A DNA stretch of 63,209 nt from positions 1 to 63,209 of the forward strand of contig JADGRE010000005.1 in NCBI GenBank assembly GCA_017881185.1, given 5' to 3'. This DNA comes from Pseudomonadota bacterium. Its GTDB lineage: Bacteria; Myxococcota_A; Polyangia; Polyangiales; JAFGIB01. The first letter of the stretch is position 1. Each line of letters begins with the position of its first letter. Shown here piece by piece: positions 7,825 through 15,648 of the stretch. The translations under genes and the position numbers were made by a program. The notes below the pieces were generated by a model. It did no database searches and had not been told where the DNA came from. It worked only from the letters and a program-made list of their open reading frames with translations.

Positions 7825-9207
7825 TTAGCCTGCGGAAGCGGCCGTCGGCGGGCTTGCGAGCGTGCGCTCGAAGTGATCACTTACACTGACGCAAGCCTCG
7901 CGTACCTCGACAGAGCCATCGAGCAAGAGGGCCAGCGGCCGCAGCTCGACGCCTTCGATCTCCACGCTGTGCTCGTGAACGAACGCAGCCAGCCGCAAGA
8001 GCACGTCACACACGCCATCCAGTTGCGCGCGGCGCTGCGCGGGTGCCGCGACGAACAACAAGTCGGCGCCCCGTAGTCGGCGCAGGGCACGCTCCAGCGT
8101 CTCGACCGTGGCGGGCAAGATCGCGATGGTGCGATCGCTCGACGCGCGTCCGTGCGGGTCGGCGAAGCTCACCTCCATGGCGACGCGTCCCTTGGGCAGA
8201 GGCGTGGCGCGCACGCCGAGCAGCGCGGCTGCGTCGCTCGTCGCGGTGACCATCACACCGAGCAAGCGCTCCTCGGCGCGTCGCTGCGGCGTCGCCAGCG
8301 CCGACAAGCGATCGTGCGCTGCAGCCATCAGCTGATGAAAGGTGTCGCGTACGCGCGCGGCGTTGTCGACCATGTCGACGCTCAGATCGGGATGATCCCA
8401 CACGCGCAGATCCGGCGAAGCGAGCGAGATCCGCACGGGATAGCCGATGCGTGAGGCTTCGGCCGCCGCGCGAGACGGACTGCTGCACAGCTCCTCCACC
8501 GGCACCGGGATCCCGTAGGGCGCCAACGCAGCCTTGCTCGCAGGATCCGACAGTGCGCGGCGCGGTCCGAAGATCACATCCAGCACGGCCCGCGCGTCCA
8601 CCCCATCGACACTCGAGGACAGCGCGCGCGCCTGACGCTCGGTACGCCGCAGTGCATCGAGTGCTTCGGCCACATCGCGCGGCTCGCCGAGGATCGCCGG
8701 TGGTTCGCCAGCTTGTGCGTACCACCCGATGCGCGTGCCGTCCACCGCGACGAGCGCGCCTGCTCCCTTGGCGGGCGACGACAAGCTCGGCTTGAGGCGT
8801 GCGCGATCCGCCGGCGACAACGCGCGCGCCGAAGCGCAAAATGCGTCGTTGGCTCCGCGCGACAGCAGGGCGAGCGCCGCCATGAGCGGCCTGATTTCAG
8901 CGAGCGCGACGACGCCGAGATCCGCCGCGGCATCGAGCACTAGGCGTCGTTCGGCGTCAGGTCCAACGACGCAGAGCACGAGCGGTTGCGCTTTGCCGTG
9001 GGCATGTTCTGCCAGCTCCACGAGTGTAGCGAGCGTCGGCGCTGCGATCAGCACGACCGCGGTCGGCTGCCCTGCAGCGCGCGAGCTGCGTGCAGCGCGC
9101 AGCCAGTCGGGCTCCATCCCCGGCTGCACATCGAGATCGATCTGCTGGGCAGCGTGCAAGCACTGCACCGCGAGCTCGGCGCTGTCGCATACGATTGCCC
9201 AACTCAT
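7825..9207 (-). CDS. Divergent ATP-grasp / ADP-forming acyl-CoA synthetase-like protein
   Basis: A 460-residue cytoplasmic protein. Residues about 1-125 have a Rossmann-like alternation (AIVCDSAELAVQCL, VVLIAAPTLATLV, PLVLCVVGPDAERR) like the CoA-ligase part of acetate-CoA ligase (ADP-forming). Residues about 220-450 follow the order of an ATP-grasp_5 domain (YGIPVPVEELCSSP, ASRIGYPVRISLASPD, GVMVTAT, IEGVELRPLALLLDGS). Usual active-site motifs are changed: the LKI lysine reads RIS, HKSD reads VWDH, the GGxGG-type loop is missing, and ELNP reads ELRP. I infer descent from this superfamily with loss or change of ATP/CoA chemistry. No partner alpha subunit is adjacent. Confidence 0.6.
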   Translation of the reverse strand: MSWAIVCDSAELAVQCLHAAQQIDLDVQPGMEPDWLRAARSSRAAGQPTAVVLIAAPTLATLVELAEHAHGKAQPLVLCVVGPDAERRLVLDAAADLGVVALAEIRPLMAALALLSRGANDAFCASARALSPADRARLKPSLSSPAKGAGALVAVDGTRIGWYAQAGEPPAILGEPRDVAEALDALRRTERQARALSSSVDGVDARAVLDVIFGPRRALSDPASKAALAPYGIPVPVEELCSSPSRAAAEASRIGYPVRISLASPDLRVWDHPDLSVDMVDNAARVRDTFHQLMAAAHDRLSALATPQRRAEERLLGVMVTATSDAAALLGVRATPLPKGRVAMEVSFADPHGRASSDRTIAILPATVETLERALRRLRGADLLFVAAPAQRRAQLDGVCDVLLRLAAFVHEHSVEIEGVELRPLALLLDGSVEVREACVSVSDHFERTLASPPTAASAG

Positions 9208-9663
9208 GATGGTGCGTTCGATCGTTCCACGCGCATGGGTGAATGACCCCTACTTGCAAAGAATTGTAGCCTGCGCTCAGGGTCACTGCGAATTCCCGTC
9301 CGGATCGCGTCTCAGTGCGTGTACGATCCGTCGTTCATGCGCGCCACGCTGCCACCGACGAGGAACGTGCTGCAAACACGACGCGCGGCCTTCGCGCAGC
9401 GCACTCCCGAAGTCCCGCGTTCCGGTCGCCGCGGGTGGTGTAGGCGCTGTGCCACGATTGTCTACGTGGCGCATCACCGAGTGCCGGATCTGCGCCCGGC
9501 GGAACTTGACCCCCTGCACGTGCCGCGAGATATTGCACGCCGCACGGAAGTATCTTCAGCAGGTCGGTCGCGCACGCGCGCACGCGCGCACGCCAGCGCT
9601 GACACAGCATTGGCCCGGGGTTTTGTGTGACATGACCTGTCGACGTCCAATAGGAGACGCCCA
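9208..9663. other. 456-bp divergent intergenic region, no gene seen
   Basis: This space separates the ATP-grasp-like gene (minus) from the Cache/HAMP gene (plus) and presumably holds both promoters. Open frames listed here (for example 9319-9630) encode Arg-rich peptides typical of GC-rich shadow frames, and I do not accept them. An alternating purine-pyrimidine run of CGCGCA units lies near 9569-9597. A Shine-Dalgarno-like TAGGAGAC precedes ATG 9664. I cannot identify a convincing -35/-10 pair. Confidence 0.5.
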
Positions 9664-11169
9664 ATGCGGCTGAAGATTATCGCTGGAAATCTAGGGGTAG
9701 TTGTACTGCTTGGTTTGGTCGCCTACTTCACGGTGACGAGCCAGCTGCGGACGCAGCTCAGCAACGAGCTCGAAGCGGACATCGACAACCAACGGGTGCT
9801 GTTCGACCGTTCGTTCCGCTTGTCTGCGCTGGAGTTCCTCGATCTGGTGAGAGATCGCGCCGCAACGCGCCAGTTGCGCGACATCTTCGGCGGACTGGAT
9901 CTCGACAGTCGCCGGACGCGCGCGTTCGAGGCCGCCGAGGCGACCCACGCCTGGTTCGGCGATCCGGCGCGCGGTGGCCGCGGTGCGCCAGACATCGTGG
10001 CGGTTGTCGACGACACCGGCAAAATCATCGCCCGTGACGGCGCTCGCAACGTGATGTTTGGCAAGGCGCTCGGCGGTTCGTTGCCAGCGCTCGCACAGGC
10101 TCTGAAGACTGGTGATCCCGCACACGACGTCTGGCTCGAGGACGAGCAGAAGAAGGTGCTCCAGACGGCGATCGCACCGATCCGCTCCGAGACGGGCACC
10201 ATTCTGGGCGCGTTGGTGGTCGGCTACGATCTGTCCAACGGCCTGGCCTCGAGCGAAGCCAAGGTGCTCAAGCGCGACATCGCGTTCGTCATCGACGGCA
10301 ACGTCTACAGCTCGTCGCTCGATGGCTCGCGCAGCAAAGACCTGAAGGAGTTCTTGTTCGGTGGCGCCAAGGCCACGACGCAATCTGTGCTCGGCGGGCA
10401 GATGGCTGCGTCGCAGGCGTGGCGAGTCACGCTCGGTGGCGACGAGTACACGGGTGTCACCTCGCGCCTGCCGCTGGCGCCGTCACTTCCCGTCGGCTTC
10501 ACGGTGCTCGGCGATCGCACCGTGCGCATGCAACTGGCGTCGACCGCCAACGTGATCCTCATCATGTTGGTGCTCGGTGCACTGCTCGTCATCGGCTACG
10601 GCTTCGCCATCGGCACCTCGATCATGCGCCCCATCGAGGAGATCGAAGAGGGCATCCTCGCGGTCATCAACGGCAAGACCGATCTGCGTCTAGAGACCGA
10701 TAGCGCAGAGCTCGGCGGCCTAGCGTTCCGCATCAACCAGCTCCTGAACGTGTTCACCGGCACCGAAGAGGCCAGTGAAGACGCCGAGGGCAAGACCTCC
10801 GTTCCCCCTGCAGCCAGCCACTGGAAAGACGCCGAGTTCGCGGATGCACCCGGCGCGGGAGCCGCGGCTCCGGCAGCTGGCGGAGCCGCAGCAGCCGCGC
10901 CTGCCGAAGAAGTCATCGACGACCCAGCGCTTGCCGCCAAGCTCGGTGCCGAGAGCGAAGCCGCCTACAACGACCGCGTCTACAGGGAGTACGCAGCGGC
11001 CAAGCAAGCGCTGGGCGAGAACGTCTCCAACATCCCCCAGGACCGTTTCGCGCAGCGCCTCAAGGGTCGCGCAGACGCCTTGGTCCAGAAGCACGGTTGC
11101 CGTATGGTGCGCTTCCAAGTACACACGCAAAACAATCAGGTCGTGCTCAGGCCGGTGTTGATCCGCTAG
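9664..11169 (+). CDS. Cache/HAMP membrane protein, MXAN_5187-like C-terminus
   Basis: A 501-residue inner-membrane protein. A first transmembrane helix (about 5-27) is followed by an extracytoplasmic sensor region of about 250 residues with double-Cache-like features (DIVAVVDDTGKIIARDG, GALVVGYDLS). A second helix (about 297-320) leads into a HAMP domain (about 320-370, IMRPIEEIEEGILAV). Then come an Ala-rich linker (about 390-425) and a conserved C-terminal block (YNDRVYREYAAAK ... QVVLRPVLIR). That block resembles the C-terminal domain of the myxobacterial MXAN_5187 family; I am going from memory. There is no methyl-accepting, kinase or cyclase output, so signalling would have to go through the C-terminal block. 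A good SD (AGGAGA) precedes the ATG. Confidence 0.8.
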   Translation: MRLKIIAGNLGVVVLLGLVAYFTVTSQLRTQLSNELEADIDNQRVLFDRSFRLSALEFLDLVRDRAATRQLRDIFGGLDLDSRRTRAFEAAEATHAWFGDPARGGRGAPDIVAVVDDTGKIIARDGARNVMFGKALGGSLPALAQALKTGDPAHDVWLEDEQKKVLQTAIAPIRSETGTILGALVVGYDLSNGLASSEAKVLKRDIAFVIDGNVYSSSLDGSRSKDLKEFLFGGAKATTQSVLGGQMAASQAWRVTLGGDEYTGVTSRLPLAPSLPVGFTVLGDRTVRMQLASTANVILIMLVLGALLVIGYGFAIGTSIMRPIEEIEEGILAVINGKTDLRLETDSAELGGLAFRINQLLNVFTGTEEASEDAEGKTSVPPAASHWKDAEFADAPGAGAAAPAAGGAAAAAPAEEVIDDPALAAKLGAESEAAYNDRVYREYAAAKQALGENVSNIPQDRFAQRLKGRADALVQKHGCRMVRFQVHTQNNQVVLRPVLIR

Positions 11170-11264
11170 AGATGTCGCTCACGTAGTTTCGCGCGTGACG
11201 AGTCTGCTGGGTCCTGAGGTCGCTGTCGTGGTGCAACTGCCGCTGCGACCAAGGGTGCAGTGGG

Positions 11265-11993
11265 ATGGCGTTTCTAGGGATCTTTGGCAAGAAGTCGTCG
11301 GACGCTGGACCGCTGCGCAAGCATGCGGAGCGCGTGGCCAACAAGCGCGCGCAGGCCTACGACCGCTGGGACTCGATTCAGTCTCTGGCGCACATGCACA
11401 CGAAGGAGTCGGTGGAGGCGCTCTTGCCCCGCTTCACCTTCTACGTCGAGCCAAGCATCACCGACCAGGAAGAGAAGGACGCGGCGTTTGCTGGCGTCGT
11501 GGACGCCGGTGTCGTCGCGCTCGAGCCGGTCTGTGCCTTCTTGCGCAAGGCCGAGTCCATCTCGTGGCCTATCAAGATGCTGGACAAGATCGTCCCCAGC
11601 GAGGTCGTGATCGCCAACTTGATCGACTTGCTCTCAAGCATGCAGACGGACTACGAGCGCGACCCGGAACGCAAGATCCAGATCTTGACCACGTTGGCAG
11701 AGCGCAAAGACTCCCGCGTGGCCGGCGCAGCCGTCCGCTTCCTCGACGACGCCAACGAGACGGTCCGGTTCACTGCCGTGGCTGCAGTCCTGTCGCAGGA
11801 CGACTCGTCTCAGCACACCCCCGCCCTCATCGAGTGTCTGTGCCTCGACGAGAGCGTGCGGGTTCGCAATCGCATTCTCGAGGCGCTGGCAGCTGCCAGC
11901 ATCAGCACAACGCCGCACGAGGAGCGTGTGAAGCCGCGGCTCACGGCCGGCTACAGCCTCGACAAGAGCGGCGTGCCTCGCAAGAAGGCGTGA
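11265..11993 (+). CDS. HEAT-repeat protein
   Basis: A 242-residue soluble alpha-helical protein without signal peptide. HEAT/PBS-lyase-like repeats are seen at about 75-215 (VVDAGVVALEPVCAFLRKA, RVAGAAVRFLDDANETVRFTAVAAVL, SVRVRNRILEALAAA). The N-terminus MAFLGIFGKKSS is hydrophobic and basic and could bind membrane or a partner. It lies about 95 bp downstream of the Cache/HAMP gene on the same strand and may share its transcript, so an adaptor role for that receptor is possible. A strong terminator follows. Other bounds offered by the track (11195-12076) are a shadow frame. Confidence 0.8.
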   Translation: MAFLGIFGKKSSDAGPLRKHAERVANKRAQAYDRWDSIQSLAHMHTKESVEALLPRFTFYVEPSITDQEEKDAAFAGVVDAGVVALEPVCAFLRKAESISWPIKMLDKIVPSEVVIANLIDLLSSMQTDYERDPERKIQILTTLAERKDSRVAGAAVRFLDDANETVRFTAVAAVLSQDDSSQHTPALIECLCLDESVRVRNRILEALAAASISTTPHEERVKPRLTAGYSLDKSGVPRKKA

Positions 11994-12031
11994 GTCGCGC
12001 GCGACATCGCCTGCCGTGCAGGGCAAACGCA

Positions 12032-12060
12032 AAAGCCCGTGCGCTAGGCGCACGGGCTTT
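12032..12060. terminator. Strong bidirectional intrinsic terminator
   Basis: A perfect 13-bp inverted repeat (AAAGCCCGTGCGC / GCGCACGGGCTTT) with a 3-nt loop lies between two convergent genes. The A-run on one side and T-run on the other make it rho-independent-like in both directions. Confidence 0.85.
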
Positions 12061-12089
12061 GTGTGGGCCCCTGTAACTCGCCGGAGCGC

Positions 12090-12992
12090 TTACTCGTTGC
12101 CTGCAGTGCTGAGCTTGGGCTTGGTCGGCAGATAGAACGCCAGACCGAAGGTTATCATGTGGTTGAAGTGCGCGAGTCGATCCGACTCGTTGATCTTGCC
12201 GTCGGGATAGTCGCCGCGCGGGTGACCGGACTCGTCCGTGCCCGAGGTGTTCCAGGAGAAGGGCAGGGCGCGCCACTCCATGGTGAACGCCATGAAGTCC
12301 GCGAAGAACATCGACAAGCCGATGCCGAAAGTCGGCGCCACGGCTGTGCGATCGGCCGTCGCGCTCTGCGTGGGCGCGTAGCATGCGATCGCGTCTGAAA
12401 GCCCGTTGGCCGCAAAGCGCGCCTTACATGCCGACACCTGCTTGTCGTCCACGTTCGCGCGCTCCGTGATGCCCACGAACGCCACGCCACCGAACGCGTA
12501 CAAGTCGGCGTCGACGAAGAGCTTCTCGAAGATGCCGAGCTTGCCTCGCAGGGGGATGAACGCGACCTGCGGTGCGATCACCGAGTTGATGCGGCCGATC
12601 TGCTGAGTGAAGTTCGCTGGGTTCGGCAAGCTGAGCACGTTCACGCCAGCAGTCTGGCCCTTGGAGCTGACTTGATCGGTGAGCGAGGTGTCCACCTTGG
12701 CCACCGCAAACGCGGTCCACACGCCCAGGCCCAGCCAGTCGGTCGGGTGGAACATCAGCTGCCCGCCCACCATCATGGAGCGCGAGAACTGGTCCTGCAG
12801 GGTCATCGCGAAGTGACCCTGAATCTGGAAGCGCATCTGGCGATAGATGCGCATGTTGATGACGGCTGGCGCTCCCGCCAGGGGGCCTTGCACGTTCACG
12901 TCTTGCGCGTGAGCTGTCTGCGCCGGCCCGGACAGTGCCAGGACGGCCGCGATCGTCGTCAACGCGATTGCCAAACGCTTCATGGTGCTCAT
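12090..12992 (-). CDS. Outer-membrane beta-barrel protein, candidate GltA/GltB-like
   Basis: About 300 residues from ATG 12992 (MSTMKRLAIALTTIAAVLAL, signal peptide ending AHAQ). The track start at 13067 adds an unlikely 25-residue basic extension. The mature protein alternates Gly/aromatic strands (HPTDWLGLGVWTAFAVAKV, LYAFGGVAFVG, HFNHMITFGLAFYLP) and ends in a strand with a short tail, typical of myxobacterial outer-membrane barrel proteins. It lies directly downstream of a second barrel gene on the same strand. In M. xanthus, adjacent barrels GltA and GltB form the outer-membrane part of the gliding complex with GltC and GltK. The GltC-GltI-like genes within 8-30 kb make that the best guess here. 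An unrelated porin-like protein remains possible. Confidence 0.7.
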   Translation of the reverse strand: MSTMKRLAIALTTIAAVLALSGPAQTAHAQDVNVQGPLAGAPAVINMRIYRQMRFQIQGHFAMTLQDQFSRSMMVGGQLMFHPTDWLGLGVWTAFAVAKVDTSLTDQVSSKGQTAGVNVLSLPNPANFTQQIGRINSVIAPQVAFIPLRGKLGIFEKLFVDADLYAFGGVAFVGITERANVDDKQVSACKARFAANGLSDAIACYAPTQSATADRTAVAPTFGIGLSMFFADFMAFTMEWRALPFSWNTSGTDESGHPRGDYPDGKINESDRLAHFNHMITFGLAFYLPTKPKLSTAGNE

Positions 12993-13079
12993 CACTTTTG
13001 CGTCCATCGTTCTATGTTTCGCGCAGCGCCCGCGTGGAGCGTGAGAAATGGGGCGACCCGTCGCCAACTGGACCAGACG

Positions 13080-14099
13080 TCACTTCGGGTAGCGGTACTC
13101 GAAGGTGAAGGGGAAGAACATGGTGAAGCCCACGTGCATCATGACGTTGTTCGTCACGGTGGAGTTGGCATCGATCCAGGTGGTGGGCTCGCCGCGTTGC
13201 GCCAGCGAGACGGTCAGGCTCTCGAGCTTTTCCATGTAGATGTAGTCGCGTAACTCGCCGAACACCGTCAGCCACTTCGTCAAGAACACGCGGATGCCGA
13301 CGCCGACGTTGAACGCCACGCGCCAGTCGAAATCGAAGGTACGGACTGCCGGGTCGATGACCGCGACGGGCCGAGTGCGCAGCACGCCGACGCCGCCGAC
13401 CAAGTAGGTGTCCCACTGGAAGATCGAGTCGTTGAACATCTCGAACTTGCCGTAGATGGGCACGTACGTGAAGTTCAAGTTACCGCCGAGTTGGTATTGC
13501 GTGACGGGCACGGCCAAGCGAGCGGAACGGCGTACTGCGAAATTCAGCGCCGACTCGGACTCGATGCCCTGGTACCAGAGGAAGTTCACGCCCACTGCGA
13601 GCACGTTCGAGACCCAGTAGTTCAAACCGGCCGCGAGCGCGTTGTGCGAGACGTACTGATCGTTGACCGTGAAGGCCATCGACGGCGCGAGCTCGAAACG
13701 GCCGCTGCGCAAGACGTACATGCGCTGCACCGCGTAGATCTTCTCGGCGACTTCCTTCTCGCGCGGCAGACCGCCCTCGTCGGTTTCGTTTTCCTTCTTG
13801 CCCTTGCCAGCTGACAGCTCGGACAAGACGTCGCCGCCGCCAGCTTCGGCGCTGGCTTCGCCACCGCCTTCCGCTTCCGCCGGCTCTTCCTTAGTCTCTT
13901 TCGCCTCTTTGGCTGGCGCAGCCTTGCCTTTCGCCTTGCCCTTCGGAGCTGAGCTCTCGGTCTCGTTGATGTCGAAGGACATGTCCTGCGCGCGTACCGC
14001 GTGCGGGAGGAGGCCCAGCGAGATCACTGCCAGCAGCCCGAAGGCCAACGGCCCCATCCACTTCAGCGTCTGCACGTCGTGCCGGAAACCCAGGTTCAT
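13080..14099 (-). CDS. Outer-membrane beta-barrel protein with charged N-terminal linker, candidate GltA/GltB-like
   Basis: A 339-residue exported protein. The signal peptide (GPLAFGLLAVISLGLLPHAVRAQ) is followed by a Lys/Glu/Ala-rich low-complexity region (about 45-115), then a conserved segment (EVAEKIYAVQRMYVLRSGRFELAPS) that opens a beta-barrel domain to the C-terminus. The barrel end FTFEYRYPK has an aromatic terminal strand. The opening QDMSFDINETE after the signal peptide resembles QDMQFGVEETG of the GltC-like protein at 20359, a hint that these proteins belong to one system. It is the first gene of a two-barrel unit with the 12090 gene, preceded by a promoter candidate at 14204-14233. 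Confidence 0.72.
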   Translation of the reverse strand: MNLGFRHDVQTLKWMGPLAFGLLAVISLGLLPHAVRAQDMSFDINETESSAPKGKAKGKAAPAKEAKETKEEPAEAEGGGEASAEAGGGDVLSELSAGKGKKENETDEGGLPREKEVAEKIYAVQRMYVLRSGRFELAPSMAFTVNDQYVSHNALAAGLNYWVSNVLAVGVNFLWYQGIESESALNFAVRRSARLAVPVTQYQLGGNLNFTYVPIYGKFEMFNDSIFQWDTYLVGGVGVLRTRPVAVIDPAVRTFDFDWRVAFNVGVGIRVFLTKWLTVFGELRDYIYMEKLESLTVSLAQRGEPTTWIDANSTVTNNVMMHVGFTMFFPFTFEYRYPK

Positions 14100-14203
14100 C
14101 GCTGCACCTAATCGTTGGCTTCGCCCGTTAGAATCGTTCTCGCGAAAGCTCGTAAGTTATTGAAAGTAATGGTGAAAACGAACAATACCCGGAGCGGGGT
14201 GGG

Positions 14204-14233
14204 ACTATATCATGCGCCCTCGCACATAGGCAA
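14204..14233 (-). promoter_or_regulatory. Sigma70-like promoter for the beta-barrel gene pair
   Basis: On the minus strand TTGCCT (14233-14228) and TATAGT (14209-14204) are separated by 18 bp, about 100 bp before the ATG of the barrel gene. The -10 matches consensus at 5 of 6 positions and sits in an AT-rich stretch that is rare in this window. Spacer length is the same as in the gltC promoter candidate. Confidence 0.5.
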
Positions 14234-14255
14234 TCTGCACGCTCTTTCAGCGTCC

Positions 14256-15533
14256 TCATGCCGCCAGCGTCTCCCCATCGGGCTTGGCGAAGAGTGCTTC
14301 CACGAAGCTTGCGGAGTCGAACTCGCGCAGATCTTCGACGCGTTCGCCCAATCCGATGAAGCGCACCGGGACCTTGTGCTCGTCGACGATGCCCAAGATC
14401 ATTCCGCCCTTTGCGGTGCCGTCGAGTTTGGTCAGCACAACGCCGGAAACCTGCAACGCTTCGCGGAACATGTGCATTTGTTGCACAGCGTTCTGCCCTG
14501 TTGTCGCGTCCAGCACAAGCAAAATCTCATCCGCCGCGCGGCCGCCAAGAGCCTTTTGAATCGTGCGATCGACCTTCTTCAGCTCCTCCATGAGAGGTGC
14601 TTTGGTGTGCAGTCGACCGGCCGTGTCGGCAATGACGAGATCATAGCCTTCGTCTTGCGCCTTCTTGACGGCTTCGAAGATCACGGCGCCCGGATCGGAG
14701 CCTTCTTTGCCCTTGATGACAGGGCAGTCGACCCGCTTGCCCCAGACTTCGAGCTGGAGCACGGCGGCGGCGCGATAGGTATCGCCCGCTGCCAGCAACA
14801 CTTTCTTGCCTTGGCCAACGTAGCGCGACGCGAGCTTGCCGATCGTGGTCGTCTTGCCCGCGCCGTTCACGCCGACGATGAGGATCAGCGCCGGCTTGTT
14901 GCTCAGCGCGATGGGCTTGTTCGGAACGGCCAGCACGTCGCTCGCCATCGCACGCAGCGAGCGCCAGACGCTCTCCTCGTCGGCGAGTTGCCCGCTCTGC
15001 ATCTGCTCGCCCAGGCGCTCCAGGATGCGGCCGCTGGTCTTCACGCCGATGTCGGCGGTGATCAGCACCTCTTCGATTTCCTCCAAGAGGGAGCTGTCGA
15101 TGCTGGTGCGTCCGCCGAATAGCTTCGCAAGGCGCGCGATGAAACCGCCTCGCGTGCTCGCGAGACCCTTCTTTATCGCAGCGATGTCGCGCTCGCGAAC
15201 TTCCGCGGTGGCCGCAGCGGCTGCGGCGACCGCTGCTGTTGGCGGCGGCGGCGGCGGCGGCGGCGTACCGACCGTCGCCACTTCGACTTCGACGGTCTCT
15301 TCTACAGGGCGTGGCGCGGCAGCAGGGGCAGCAGGTGCAGCCGCCTTGGCTGTGGGCTTGGGCGCTTCTGGCTTTGCCGCCGAGGGCACGGCTGGGGCGG
15401 GCGCCGCAGGCTTGCGTGCAGCTGGGGTTGGCTCGTGCTTCGCCGGCAACGTCGGCTTGCTGCGCCTCGCGAAAAACGCGATGGCCGCCCCGACGAGGAC
15501 GAGCACGATGATGAGCGAGATGACGATGTCCAT
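14256..15533 (-). CDS. ftsY: Signal recognition particle receptor FtsY, membrane-anchored form
   Basis: SRP receptor GTPase that docks SRP-ribosome complexes at the inner membrane. About 425 residues from ATG 15533. The track start at 15584 adds 17 residues before the natural N-terminus MDIVISLIIVLVLVG, which is a transmembrane helix. A long Ala/Pro/Lys linker with an eight-proline run (about 35-115) follows, then the N domain and the NG GTPase: G1 GVNGAGKTTTIGK, DTYRAAA, G3 DTAGR, and TKLDG. The C-terminal GLGERVEDLREFD is family-typical. An N-terminal membrane anchor replaces the acidic A domain of E. coli FtsY. It is a housekeeping gene placed between the two Glt-like gene groups. Confidence 0.96.
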   Translation of the reverse strand: MDIVISLIIVLVLVGAAIAFFARRSKPTLPAKHEPTPAARKPAAPAPAVPSAAKPEAPKPTAKAAAPAAPAAAPRPVEETVEVEVATVGTPPPPPPPPTAAVAAAAAATAEVRERDIAAIKKGLASTRGGFIARLAKLFGGRTSIDSSLLEEIEEVLITADIGVKTSGRILERLGEQMQSGQLADEESVWRSLRAMASDVLAVPNKPIALSNKPALILIVGVNGAGKTTTIGKLASRYVGQGKKVLLAAGDTYRAAAVLQLEVWGKRVDCPVIKGKEGSDPGAVIFEAVKKAQDEGYDLVIADTAGRLHTKAPLMEELKKVDRTIQKALGGRAADEILLVLDATTGQNAVQQMHMFREALQVSGVVLTKLDGTAKGGMILGIVDEHKVPVRFIGLGERVEDLREFDSASFVEALFAKPDGETLAA

Positions 15534-15648
15534 GGCTGGGGTCGTCAGGCGCAAGGCAGCACGCGCGACGCTGAGGGCGCCCACTATAGAAATGGCTAGC
15601 GTCCCGCGTCAACGACGATGTGGGAATCTTGCGCGCGCCGACCTACCG

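Noticed and set aside
9500-9545. Sigma54-type promoter before the Cache/HAMP gene
   Set aside because: A TGCCGC ... TTGC arrangement is present but the spacing between the GG- and GC-like elements is off by one and the first element mismatches consensus.
9569-9597. Alternating CGCGCA run as an origin or recombination site
   Set aside because: Simple purine-pyrimidine repeat without DnaA boxes or inverted-repeat symmetry; common in GC-rich intergenic DNA.
9319-9630. 103-residue open frame in the intergenic region
   Set aside because: No RBS, Arg/Ala-rich, no domain. Treated as chance frame in a promoter region.
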